Positions 22,216 to 32,891 of a DNA stretch of 64,000 bases are shown piece after piece. Position numbers and translations under genes: made by a program. Source of the stretch: Gordionus sp. m RMFG-2023 (Eukaryota > Nematomorpha > Gordioida > Chordodea > Parachordodidae); assembly GCF_954871325.1 (NCBI RefSeq), contig NC_088775.1, forward strand, positions 68,673,561 through 68,737,560. Reading direction: 5' to 3'. The notes under the pieces are model-generated. The model worked only from the letters and a program-made list of their open reading frames with translations. It had not been told where the DNA came from and ran no database searches. The stretch's first letter is position 1, and each line of letters begins with the position of its first letter.

Positions 22216-23280
22216 ATATAAATAAATTATATATATTTTAATTTTTTTTATTTAATATTTCTACTAATTATACAAATATTACAAAATGAAAATTGGTCTG
22301 TTACTTTTAATTTTACTTTAATATTTCTACTAATTATACAAATATTACAAGATGAAAATTGGTCTGTTACTTTTAATTTATTTTTATTTTACTTTTTACA
22401 ACAAATATATTTATTATTTTTTTGTCTTACTTTAATTTCTTCTTTTTTAAAACATACACCAATTTTTCTTTTTCAATAACTTCTCTCAACCAAAACAAAT
22501 CAACAACAAATTTTCTTCCCAGAATTAATAATGAAAATTTTTCCAAAAACCCGATAACTAACTTTTTATTATTTTTTTTTTCTTTTATATTCACAATACA
22601 ACTTAATAATAATAATAATACTAATAATATTATAATTATTTTTTTTTTAACAAAACGATTGCGCATAATAATATAATATTGAATTAAAATAATAATAATA
22701 ATATACTGAAGTACACTAATCCTATTAAAAACAAATAACTACAATTAACTTCTTTTAATGAGTATATTATAATTATACTATCAACTATATTATAATTTAA
22801 TATCCCCAAACATCACACTTCCCAATATAACAAACCATACATCATAATAAAACGACCCAAATTTATTCATTAAAAACAACAACAATCTAACATATAATAT
22901 GTAGAAAAATATAATAAAATAAATCATAATTATCCAATTCTTCATCTCCCAAAGGTCCACAGCTGACATCTTCTACCATTAATCCAATATCTCCAACTAG
23001 GGGTTTTTCCTAATAATGAAACCCCATGTGATCATCATCTCTTCTTCTTCCCTCAAGGAAAACTCAATTTCCCTGTCAGAAAATAACTGACATTTTATGT
23101 ATTATATTAAATTTATTTCTTCTTTTTTTCAACAATTACAACAGTTTATAACTTGTTTATATATTATTTATTATCAGATTATTGATTATATATTATTATA
23201 TTTTTTCCTGTTTAAAATCAAATTTGTAATAAAAAAATTTGTCAATATATTTGAGTATGATTTATTTTATTAAAAAAATT
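22216..23280. other. Low-complexity 3' part of hAT K
   Basis: No genes. Contains a near-exact 60-base tandem duplication (about 22255-22380, TTTCTACTAATTATACAAAT units), then T-rich and AAT-repeat low-complexity DNA. A slightly GC-richer segment at 22940-23090 was not recognised. Confidence 0.5.
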
Positions 23281-23764
23281 AATTCGAAATATTCGAATAA
23301 TTTGAATCGAATACAAATAGTAGATTTTATTATTCTTACGAATTCAAATAGTAAATTATTCGATTCGTTTAAACGAATCGAATATGAATAATGCACTATT
23401 CGATTCGAATTCGTTTTTGAATAGGCCTACTTTATAGACACTAATAATTCTAAGCGCAAATGTTTGTATTGTGATAAAATTTATTAAAATTTCCGTTTAC
23501 GTAGAAATAGCTTCACTCAAAAAGTGGCGCTTGAATTGTTGCATATTCAATAGGTCTTTTAATAATCTATCGATTTATCTGTAATAAATAACCATATATT
23601 TAACTAATAAGTTCAATAAGAAATAACTTAAGATACATGGGCCTCGTGCTCATAGCAGATTTAGTCTAATTTTAGAGCCAAGCGCCAGGTCTGGGTATTA
23701 CACAACCAACCAATTAACAATACTAATATAAGTAATCGAGTTTCATAAAATTTAAGATAACCCG

Positions 23765-24032
23765 TTGAGTTCACGACTCAAGTTTATGACTAGTTCAACT
23801 CAAGTTCATAACTCGAGTTCATGACTCAAGATCAAAACTCAAGTTCATGACGCAAGATCAAAACTCAAGTTCATGACTCAAGATAAAAACTCAAGTTCAC
23901 GACAAGTTCGGAACTCGAGTCGTAAAAATGAGTTGACTAATCGACTCAAAACTCGACTTGAGTTTTGAGTCTAGTTATTGCTACTTCGACTCGGAGTCGT
24001 AGTCGGGTGAACTCGACTTTTTAACAACACTA
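23765..24032. repeat. Right outer arm of E: ACTCAAG tandem repeats
   Basis: Inverted counterpart of 18952-19265. It contains GACTCAAGATCAAAACTCAA units, then GACTCAAAACTCGACTTGAG and CTCGGAGTCGTAGTCGGG, closing with TTTTTAACAACACTA. Unit number and order differ slightly from the left arm, so the arms evolve by unequal exchange. Confidence 0.75.
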
Positions 24033-24040
24033 ATAAGACC

Positions 24041-25760
24041 TAATAATAAAGTAGAAGTACAGGTCTTTTTAGGAATGGTAAATTATTATAATCGGTTCGT
24101 GGAAGGATTTTCTCAGATAGCAGCGCCATTATATCAATTATTTAAGAAAGGGGAGGAGTTTGATTGGACCAATGAGCAAGAGTAATCATTGCAAAAATTG
24201 AAATGTAGTATCGGAAAAGAACCGGTTTTATTAAGTTTTAATAATGAATTGGAAGTGATATTAGCGATGGATACTTCTAATAGGGGTGTAGGGGGAGCTT
24301 TGTTGCATTATATTGATGAAGTAGAGAGGCCGGTGTTATTTTTCTCAAGGATTTTTAGAGAAGCGGAGACTAGATATTCGGTAATCTAACAAGAGGCGCT
24401 AGCTTTTATTTTCGGGTTAACAGAGTGCCATGAATATCTAATTGGATGCCGGTTTTTTGTTTACACGGATCATAAACTGTTGATGCATTTATTCAAAAAG
24501 GACAACAAAGAACTAATGCTGTCGCCTAGGCTACAGAGATGGTTATTTCGTGGGGAGTGTTGAAGTTCAAGTGAAATATCGCCGGGGAAAGAAAACTATT
24601 TACCAGATATTCTAATTAGATGTGGAGCTGGAAAGGATTTAGGGGAGAAAGAACAGGAAGAACGAAATGAAAAAGAGGAACAGATACTAATTAGAGCGAT
24701 GGCTGGAATATCCCGGGGCGGGACAGGGACATGGGAAGAAATTAAAAAAACTTTAAAAGATCGGGAACTAAGTCGAATCAAGTCGTGTTTTAAGGGATGA
24801 AAAATGTGGCAAGAGAAGAATAAAATGTGCAAACATATACAAAAGGAGTTGGCAATAATAAATGAATGTTTGGTACGAGGAGGTCGGAGTGTTATGTCGG
24901 CTTAATTAAGGGAAGAAGTAATGGCGATGATTCATGCTGGACATCTAGGAATGGAAAGAATGAAACAATGGGTATTGGAATATGTTTGGTGACGAGGAAT
25001 GAACAAAGACATTGAAAATATCAGTCGAGCTTGTGTTAGATGTAATGCTTGGGCTCCGATGCCTCGAAAAGATAAGGAAAGGGGGGTGGACGAAAGCGAG
25101 TCAGCCTTGGGAACGCATCCACTTGGATTCCTTTGACTTTGAGAATAAAATATATATATTGGTGGTAGATGCTTTTTCAAAATAAGTCGAGTATGAAGAA
25201 GTGAAAGGATTAGCCACTCGTGATAAAAGTATTATGACAGTAGTGTCGGATGGGGGTCCTGCTTTTATTAGTAGACCATTCAAAGTCTTTTGTGCAGAAA
25301 CTGGAGGAGTGAAACACATTTTAGCGCCCCCGTATCATCTGAGTTCAAATGGCCAAGCGGAAAGGATGGTAGCGGTAGTCAAGAACTGGTGAGAAAGTCA
25401 AAGGATGGGGGCGGAGAGATGTGGTTGGCAGTGGCGTATTATAAAAACAGTAAAAAAGGGGAGGAGCCGTCGCCGGTGGAGAAGTTTTTAGGACGGAGAA
25501 CTCGAATTTGGTTGGATTCATTGAAACCGGCAAGTTAGGAAGAAAAGCTGTTCGAGACCGGGAATGAAGCGGAATTTAAGGTAGGCCAGGCAGTATAGGC
25601 GAGGATATTTGGAAGTAATAAGAAATAGGAATCTGGGGTGATCATGGAAAACATGGGACACAAATTAAATCGAGTGAAATTCATCGACGGAAGAGAGGGA
25701 GTACGGCATCGAGATCAATTGAAAAGGGGCGTAGAACCTGAGATACGATCGGGATTATAA
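24041..25760 (+). pseudogene. RT end, RNase H and integrase region of element 2
   Basis: Continues the pol region broken by E. RT connection (VNYYNRFVEGFSQIAAPLYQ), RNase H (VILAMDTSNRGVGGAL, SRIFREAETRYSVI, HKLLMHLFKKDNKELMLSPR), integrase zinc module (HAGHLGMERMK...CVRCNAW) and catalytic-core traces (VSDGGPAFISRPFKVF, LSSNGQAERMVAVV). The order equals that of element 3. Fossil with several breaks. Confidence 0.8.
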
Positions 25761-26160
25761 ATAGGAGGTTATAATTGATCGAAAATTTAGGGTGGAAAAT
25801 ATTTTTCTTAGTATGGTGCTCAATATATCCGATGAAAATTGAAGGGGACAGTTAAACCAGAGGTATGCTAACTCAATACCGGGGTGATTGATAATAATAA
25901 TAAAAAGGGCCGGGTGATCGATAATAATAATAAAAAGGGAATCAACCATATTAGGGTTAATGGGAATGAATTGTACAAATGATAAATGAAGCCAGGTCGA
26001 ACTAAGATGATTTCTACAGGAAATCGACAATAGCGACACACAAAGGGAGGAGACTCAAGAAACTAATCACCTTATAAATTCATGAAAACGCCATAAAGGG
26101 ACAATAATTATGCCGGGTGAGAGATCAAATTCGAAGTTGGGTTTTCAATTAGTGGGGACG
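25761..26160 (+). other. 3' untranslated part of element 2
   Basis: No gene. Contains a tandem CCGGG(T)GATTGATAATAATAA block repeated twice (25885-25935) and ends with a purine-leaning tract GTGGGGACG immediately before the 3' LTR, the probable plus-strand primer site. Confidence 0.55.
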
Positions 26161-26594
26161 TGTTATGTGTATCGTTTTTTAGGTATAGCGAGTCATTTAT
26201 ATGATAAGCATTTTATTTGTGATTAATTGATTTTTTATGCGCATTCATTCTTTTAATATATTATAAAAATTGCTATTTTTAGATTAATTAAATTATTAAT
26301 AAATTTTTATTTATTTTATAGTAGATATAAATATAGATAAAAACTTAATAAAGGACAGTTGTCATTTTTCAAGATTTTCTTCATTATTTGATTATTGTTG
26401 TCTATTTTTTCAGAAATTTATTTTTTTTGGTTTCTTTATAAAGAGAAAAAAATTATCTTTTGTTCAAAAGAAAAGAAGAAAGAATAAATTATTACAAGTA
26501 AAAAAAAATTATATATTTAATTCAAAAAATAATAAGTTAGAAAGTAAAGTGCAGTAAAAGAAAAACAAAAAAAGAATAGATAGTAAGTTAGAAA
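26161..26594 (+). repeat. 3' LTR of element 2
   Basis: About 434 bases from TGTTATGTGTATCG to AGTAAGTTAGAAA, followed by the AGACG target duplication. It preserves the uninterrupted sequence across the point where element 1 entered the 5' LTR. Confidence 0.85.
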
Positions 26595-26815
26595 AGACGT
26601 TTATCAATAGGTGCTTAAAAATTATAAACGGTGTTTTCTAACACTAGACTAATATCGAATGATAAATTATGGAATCTATCAAAACATATTCTCCACATTA
26701 CACTAAAGAAAAAACGTATTCAATTCCTAACTTATATACTGAGAAACCCCAACTGTAATTTTGTCCATGACGCTTTAACATGGTTCTTTACCTGTAAGGG
26801 GAAATAGTACAGTTG
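26595..26815 (+). pseudogene. LINE reverse transcriptase, C-terminal part (continuation of 3803-4979)
   Basis: Directly after the LTR insertion the LINE resumes in the frame left at 4979: FINRCLKIINGVF, then, with frame changes, NLSKHILHITLKKKRIQFLTYIL and DALTWFF, the usual C-terminal region after the thumb. Together with the AGACG duplication this proves element 2 landed in this LINE. The 3' end of the LINE is not clear. Confidence 0.8.
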
Positions 26816-27907
26816 GTACATGATAACTTGTTTTAACCGAGATGTTGCAGACTTGAACATGAATTGGAAACATTTCATAAAATTAAATAATAAAAAAAAT
26901 TTATAAAAAGCTTTTTAAGATTATTAGGTTATCTAAAATAATATCATACTCTTCATCACTCTACTCATTCTCATCTTCAACTACTAAAATACCTTCAACA
27001 AGATTACAGGTTCATTTCTTTTATAATAATCAAATTTTTAACTTAGATCCATTAAACATTAAATTTAAGTCACCCTTCCTCTGTTCTAATTACAATTAAA
27101 TATAAATATGGCAGTAGGTTATGGGTGTTGGCTGTTTATTTTAGCCCATTCCCTCTTAATCAGCCCACAGACGTTTAAACAATATGTGCATACAAGTAAG
27201 TACGGCTTACAAACGTGTAAAAGGCTTCTCATATTTTCTCCCTGAATTCTTTTAAAAATCAATTATGGAAATGAAAATTAAATGTGCGTAGCTCTGTTGT
27301 ACCTACAACGTTTAGAGGGCTAATGCGCTTTATCACTTATACACCAATCCTTTCTTTTATTATCAACTTTTTCGCCAAAACAGATGATGTTTACCTAAAA
27401 CACATTTCTAAACAATAGTACCACTTCAATATGAGAATGGGTTCTCTAGATGGAATTGATTTATCCCAACTTAAAGTAATTACAAAAGACATATATAGTA
27501 AATTGATAAATATCTTTAAAAAAATATTATGATTCATTAAATATCACCAATTGTATTGTTACAATAACAATTTTTTTGAATTGAAAATAAAATTTAAATT
27601 CTTTACATTGAATTTTAATGAATTTTTATACAAATTTCAATAAAAATATTGAATATATTTATAACAAATCATATAAAAGATTATTATTACTGCCTACTTT
27701 TAATAAAAATTTTAAATAATAAAAAAAAGAAATGAATAACCAAAATTATTCATTGAAAAATGTGTGTAATTAAAGACCTTTAAAAAATATGTGTGGTAGA
27801 ACCAACCTAATACTCTACCCACTTTCCCTCATTGAATTTCTGACCACATCTATGGTGAATTATGATGTAAGTCAAATCCCACCATTTATTTTATATCTTC
27901 CTTTTGT
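26816..27907. other. Non-coding AT-rich stretch
   Basis: No gene, RNA or clear transposon end seen. Probably the LINE 3' tail and genomic flank up to the hAT at 27916. Confidence 0.4.
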
Positions 27908-28387
27908 GCTTTTACCATGCGCGTATGCAGGAATTTGGTCTGAGGGGGGGGGGATAATAAAATTTTTTAAGAAATATTATTGTTAATTATAAATACTAAG
28001 CATAAATTTATTAGGACTAATAACTTTTCTAATACACAATTTTAAACTAATGTGAATTAAAAAAAATATTTATATAAACCGGCATTGAAAAACTATAAAA
28101 TAAATGTGAATTAAAGTGAATACAACCCACGATATGAATCACTTAAATGACCCAAAATTGAAATTTGAATTTTTTGAACTTTTAAAATATATAAAGTATA
28201 AAAAATTTAAATGTTGGAAATATAAATTAATACACAAAAAGTTTCTTAGGAATAATTGTATTTTGTATGTTTTGAGCTAATTTTTCAATTATCTATCCTT
28301 GCTTGGCATTAAATGCCTATGAATATTCAAAAGATTCAAATCATTTAATCTACTTTCAAATGTTGTATTTCATAGGTATGTTTTTCA

Positions 28388-28710
28388 CAGACTTGCAGGG
28401 GCCGGGCCCCCGAGCCGGACCATATTTTAATTTTTTAAATATACCTAGACCAGGCCCGTAATTTTTTTTAAAAAACATCCGGGTTGGGCCTAATTTTTTT
28501 TTTAGAAAAAATATCTGGGCCAAGCTGTATATTTTAAAACCAAATATTTGAAATCGCCATTATTAGCTATAAAAATCAAAAATAAATATAATTTATTTTT
28601 TAAAAAATCGGGCCGGGCCTAAAAATTTTATTTTCAAAAAAGCCACTGGACCTGAAAATTTAAAAAAAAATCTGTACCATGTCCTGCAAATAGTACCTCT
28701 GCAAGGCTCT
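28388..28710. mobile_element. GC-rich MITE of family L, nested in hAT M
   Basis: Begins CAGACTTGCAGGGGCCGGGC and ends TACCTCTGCAAGGCTCT, matching the ends of the better copy at 38998-39276. Internal GGGCCGGGCC-type blocks alternate with A/T runs. Termini are diverged and no target duplication was confirmed. Confidence 0.6.
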
Positions 28711-28941
28711 TTTATTCTTCTTAAAAAAGAGAATGTTCTCTCATTAGTTTACTAAAGAGCTGCTAATATATATATATATAACCATTTTAATACATTGGAA
28801 GTATAATCTAAAATGTGTTTAAAATAATGCAAAGCATCCATAGCATTTTTTGGGACTATATAAACCATAGTTAATCTTTTAATCATAGTTATTCAGCTAA
28901 TAAGGCATCATAAGATATTTTAACATTTTCATGATAAAAAT

Positions 28942-29470
28942 CTAACAAATATTTATATTATTTTCTATCACCATATGGAAAAGGTTGGGAGAGGGGACAT
29001 TTGTTTTATAATACTCTTCTACTGATCCTATATTAATGTTTTGACGATGAGCTTGCTTGCTGCAATTCGAGGGGGACAAATATTTAACACGTACAGCTCT
29101 GCTTTTGATAACATATAAAATATGAAATTCTTCATCAACATTAGCTCTAATTTCCTTGAGTTCTAATAAAATGCTCTCCGCTATTCTCATCTTCTTAATC
29201 AAGTCAATGTTATGTTTTTGAAAAGTATTACATAAAATAGTTGTATAATTAAATAATACATTCTAATGAGAAAAAAAAATTGGAATAAGTATTGAATCCA
29301 ATAATTTTCTTGCTTCTGAGGAAATATTTCTTTCAAGCCATTGTAATATTTCAGTAATAGCATTAATAATCGGTTCTTCTAAATCTATAAAAGCTGTTAC
29401 TGCTTGGAGACTTGATCTTGTTGGATAAGCTTGCAATTTCTTTCTCCCTGTTGGACAAGGAGTTTCAGAG
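28942..29470 (-). pseudogene. hAT transposase fragment (DUF4371/ZMYM-like)
   Basis: The - strand frame 29202-28942 reads ...LSPSNCSKQAHRQNI, IGSVEEYYKTNVPSPNLFHM, which matches the conserved RQ..R.N...S.EEYYR.N...P.LDH block of these transposases. Further upstream on the same strand (to about 29470) are traces such as FFFSLECII that also occur in the copy at the window end. Frame changes and stops break it. Confidence 0.75.
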
Positions 29471-29539
29471 ATAATTATTATTTGACTAGAAATTTAGATA
29501 AATATTACGCCACTAAAATTTTAAAATAGGTAAATTACG

Positions 29540-29776
29540 CCAAGGAAAACTTGAAATCAAAATTAATTGATAAAATAACTTAGTAGATGAATGTGATAAA
29601 TAAATGTAATTAAATATTTATATATATATGAGATAGGAATAAATATTAACAACCAAGGAAAACTTGAAATCAAAATTAATTGATAAAATAACTTAGTAGA
29701 TGAATGTGATAAATAAATGTAATTAAATATATATATATATATATATATATAATGAGATAGGAATAAATATTAACAA
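29540..29776. repeat. Tandem duplication, 113-bp unit, in hAT M
   Basis: CCAAGGAAAACTTGAAATCA begins at 29540 and again at 29653; the two units are nearly identical apart from the length of an AT dinucleotide run. This is a recent tandem duplication. Confidence 0.85.
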
Positions 29777-29866
29777 ATATAAATTAATATTAACAATGAT
29801 ATTTTTGATAATCCGGCATCTGCAATCCTCCCCCCCCCCCCTGCTGCATACGCCAATGGCTTTTAC

Positions 29867-30642
29867 CTTTCTCCACCTTCATGATTGATTGTTTTTATTG
29901 ATTTTCATATTAATTTTATGTTTATAGCAAATAGACTGGCATATCCAGGATTTTTATTAAAGGGGAGGAGACTTTTAGATGGTTTTTTTTGGCTTAAATT
30001 TTATTTGAAATTTTTAGTCCCCTCTTTGAAGACCTTTGTCTAGATTACATTTTTTTTAATATAATTTTGATTTTACACTTTTTTATTCTTTAACCTTTTT
30101 GATATTATTCAGAGACTTTCATTCATGGGTTAATTTTTTGATCACATCTTTGCACACAGTAAAAATAAATTTAGGTCCAGTCCCAACCAGCCCATATTTT
30201 TAAAAAATTCCCAAGATTGATCCAAGCTCATAATAAGTTATTTTTCCCAAACCCAAGCCCATATTTAAAAATTTAATTTATTGTATTTAATGAAAATACA
30301 AAATATTTAAGTGTATATAGGCAATCATTTTGTCTACAATACTGAAATTTATTATTAGAAAAAAAAATTCAAAGATTTTTTTATGTTAGCAACTGTTTTA
30401 AATAAGCTAAATTTAAATTAAAAAATTTAGACCCAAGCCCATTAAAAAATTTTTACAAATACCCAGGCCCACTAGGAAATATAACATTAGTCTGGCTCAG
30501 CCCATGAAGGTATCTGGTTTATATTTTACTCGTTTTTGGAAGAAAGAAAATGAAAGGAGTGTTGGAGGATTTTTTTAAATTACCTTAAAATGATATTTAG
30601 GAAAACTAACAAATATGACTAGAAAGTACCCTTTCCTCTCTT
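29867..30642. other. Non-coding stretch with a decayed L-family-like MITE
   Basis: No gene. Between about 30165 and 30520 several CCCAAGCCCATA / CCCAGGCCCA blocks spaced by A/T runs resemble the GC-rich MITE family L, but ends are not recognisable. Confidence 0.4.
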
Positions 30643-30647
30643 GGTTA

Positions 30648-31610
30648 TGTTATGTTCTATCTTCCCACTTGTCCCGTATAACTTATTTCTTTTCTTTACG
30701 TTTTTCTCCACTTGTTTCTTTTGTTTTCCCATCTTCCTTTTTTTTGTTATGAAATTGATATTATACCTTATTTTTATATTGCATTTGAAACTGGTTCTAA
30801 CCAGTTTCAAGAATGATTGTATCGCGATTATATAACAATCTTTTTTTTTCCTCTTTGTTCTAAAAATTATAAAGGTTGGAAAAATACCTTATTCTTGACG
30901 ATTAAATATTATTTTGTGTGAAATTCGATTATTAATTATCTTGTTGTGCGTAGTTTTATTCTTTGGCAAATTGTGACATTTTAACAATAAAGTGAATTAC
31001 TAAAATTACCCTGGAGGATGACTAAGATGAAAACCGGTCCCAACGTCAACCTACCTGAAAATCCCGGTCCCTCGAATTCTGCCGATCCCTCTCCCTCGGT
31101 AGAACAGCCCGCGGTTGTGAAAGAATAAAACGTGAAAAGTTTTTAGCCACGACCGCGGGCTGTTCTACCGAGGGATCGGCAGAATTCGAGGAACCGGGAT
31201 TTTCAGGTAGGTTGTCGTTGGGACCGGTTTTCTTAGTCATCCTCCAGGGTAATTTTAGTAAATCACTTTATTGTTAAAATGTCACAATTTACCAAAGAAT
31301 AAAACTACGCACAACAAGATAATTAATAATCAAATTTCACACAAAAAATATTTAATCGTCAAGAAAAAGGTGTTTTTCCAACCTTTATAATTTTTAGAAC
31401 AAAGAGAAAAAAAAGAAGGTTGTTATATAATCGCGATACAATCATTCTTGAAACTGGTTAGAACCAGTTTCAAATGCAATATAAAAATAAGGTATAATAT
31501 CAATTTCATAACAAAAAAAAGGAAGATGGGAAAACAAAAGAAACAAGTGGAGAAAAACGTAAAGAAAAGAAATAAGTTATACGGGACAAGTGGGGAGATA
31601 GAACATAACA
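30648..31610. mobile_element. Palindromic LTR-element derivative (two 5' ends head to head)
   Basis: A 963-bp nearly perfect inverted repeat. Both ends read TGTTATGTTCTATC inward, so the element starts TG and ends CA, with 5-bp target duplication GGTTA (30643-30647 and 31611-31615), as for LTR elements. Each ~465-base arm runs from an LTR-like start, through an AT-rich region and an AACAATAAAGTGAATTAC block, into a start of a gag-like frame (MTKKTGPNDNLPENPG on the - strand). The arms meet around a ~27-base unpaired centre. Arms differ by only a few bases, so it is young. LTR family (gypsy or BEL) not resolved. Confidence 0.8.
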
Positions 31611-31615
31611 GGTTA

Positions 31616-32883
31616 TAAGCAGATAATGTGTAAACTTTAAAAATATAATATACTTAAAATTAATAGTTCCATAAAAAATAGGTCTACCTAATTTTTAATA
31701 AAATTCTTTCCATTTCCCAGCCTGGCCTAGATTTGGAAAAAATTTTTTTAGCCAGGCTCCTTTTTTTATTTTAAAGCCAGGCTTATATTTTAAAAAATTT
31801 GTCATGACCCATTACTAAATTTTTAAATTTTATCAATAATTTTTGCTGCATTTTGAAAATTGAAAATATGAGCACTAATGAGTTTATGATATTTATATGA
31901 TTTTCCAACTCTTTGATTGATATGATTTACATTTATTTTAAAGAAATTAGAAGTTTTTTAAAAAAAATATAATGCCTGACAAGGTATTATTATCCCATTC
32001 CATTAAATTGCCTGATCTTACATAAACTAAATACCGGGTATGGTCTAGGTTCCTACTAGGATTAGTATATAATAGAAAGAGGTAAAACCTGACGAGGCAA
32101 CAACGGGTTAGTTTGGTTGGTTATATTTTATTATTAAATGCAAATTCAAGCTATCGGCCCCAAATCTTCTTTTATACCTTATTTTCTTCTTATCCAATAT
32201 TATAATATTTCATTATTCAATTTAGTCAATAAAAGATTTTTTTTTCTTTTTTAAAATCAAAAATTAAGTTTATCAGAATTTAAACGACCTAAATATTGGG
32301 ACAAAAATCGATATTAGTATTATTAGAAGAGTGAAATTTTTTTTATATTAATTTAACGGATTGAAGTGTACATGAAAAATATTTCTTCTTAAATGGAGAT
32401 CTAAACGTTATAATATGAATTTTTTTTAACCGTTACCCTGCATTTACATTATCGCGAATTCGTGGTGGATTACACAAAAATACATCCTATTTTGTATACT
32501 TCGCCGCCAATTCGCGCTAACTATAATGCAGTTATAACAATATAATTGATTTAAGAATTTAACACCATTTTATAACAATATCGCTTATGATGTTTTCCCG
32601 TTTCTTATTTCAGGTCTCTGAAATCTAAAATTTTTCTCGGTTTTAACTATTTTTCGACGTTATTAATTTCCGCCCTTGGGAAATTGGTTAAAAGTATTAA
32701 GATGCCTCCTAACTCGTCTTATTTATTTTTTAAATTAAAGATGGTTGTTAAGATAATTTAAAACATTGGGCGGGAAACATAATTTTTAGATAAATGAGCA
32801 GGCGGGTGGATGGATTTAAAAAAACCACGTGGGCGGGTTAGCAGGTTTAAAATTTTAAATGGATGGGCTGGTGTTCGGATTAA
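31616..32883. other. Non-coding AT-rich stretch
   Basis: No gene. A CCAGGCTC / AGCCAGGCTTATA pair at 31730-31795 may be a relic of the GC-rich MITE family. The rest was not recognised. Confidence 0.4.
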
Positions 32884-32891
32884 ATCCCGCC

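Larger units (their letters stand above)
21312..23429 (+). mobile_element. hAT transposon K inserted in the right arm of E
   Basis: Terminal inverted repeats TAGGCCTATTCAAAAA / TTTTTGAATAGGCCTA with perfect 8-bp duplication CTTTATAG (21304-21311 and 23430-23437). Subterminal regions on both sides are dense in ATTCGAAT/TTCGAATA-type motifs (21330-21440, 23280-23410). Contains the C-terminal half of an Ac-like transposase, with the N-terminal half missing, so it is an internally deleted copy. The empty site is preserved in reverse complement in the left arm of E (CTATAAAG at 19680-19687). Confidence 0.92.
18952..24032. mobile_element. Foldback hAT-type element E with 8-bp target duplication
   Basis: Ends TAGTGTTGTTAAACGACTC / TTTTTAACAACACTA with target duplication ATAAGACC at 18944-18951 and 24033-24040. 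8-bp duplications and TAGTGTTG termini are hallmarks of hAT transposons. The whole 5.1 kb is a nested inverted repeat. Outer arms are made of GACTC/GAGTC repeats, middle arms pair 19550-19965 with about 21000-21311 plus 23430-23495, and two inner hairpins lie at 19965-20645 and 20646-21020. No transposase of its own was seen. It interrupts the RT of LTR element 2 and so is younger than that insertion. A separate hAT (21312-23429) sits in the right arm. Confidence 0.85.
4985..26594 (+). mobile_element. LTR retrotransposon element 2 (Ty3/gypsy), outermost of the nest
   Basis: Bounded by direct LTRs that start TGTTATGTGTATCG at 4985 and 26161, with a 5-bp target duplication AGACG at 4980-4984 and 26595-26599. 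The target is the LINE reverse transcriptase gene, whose reading frame resumes on the far side. Parts: 5' LTR, repeat-rich leader, CCHC gag region, protease, RT, RNase H, integrase, 3' LTR. Without the nested insertions (5404-15656 and 18952-24032) the element is about 6.3 kb, normal for Ty3/gypsy. It is a fossil with several breaks. As host of three further LTR insertions and a foldback element, it is the oldest of the nested LTR set. Confidence 0.85.
27916..29858 (-). mobile_element. hAT transposon M with 8-bp target duplication
   Basis: Imperfect terminal repeats CATGCGCGTATGCAGG (27916) and TGCTGCATACGCCAATG (ending 29858), each beside a long G or C run, with perfect 8-bp duplication GCTTTTAC (27908-27915 and 29859-29866). 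Terminal GGCGTATGCAG with an adjoining poly-G tract is typical of a large hAT group. Transposase fragments on the - strand are of the DUF4371/ZMYM-like type. A GC-rich MITE (28388-28710) is nested inside, and a 113-bp tandem duplication lies near the right end. Decayed. Confidence 0.88.

Noticed and set aside
22422-22676. Frames on both strands in T-rich DNA
   Set aside because: Low-complexity sequence inside the 3' part of hAT K, with no family similarity.
30619-30835. Short frames in the left arm of the 31-kb palindrome
   Set aside because: AT-rich LTR sequence; the corresponding right-arm frames are mirror images. Only the gag-like start near the centre looks coding.
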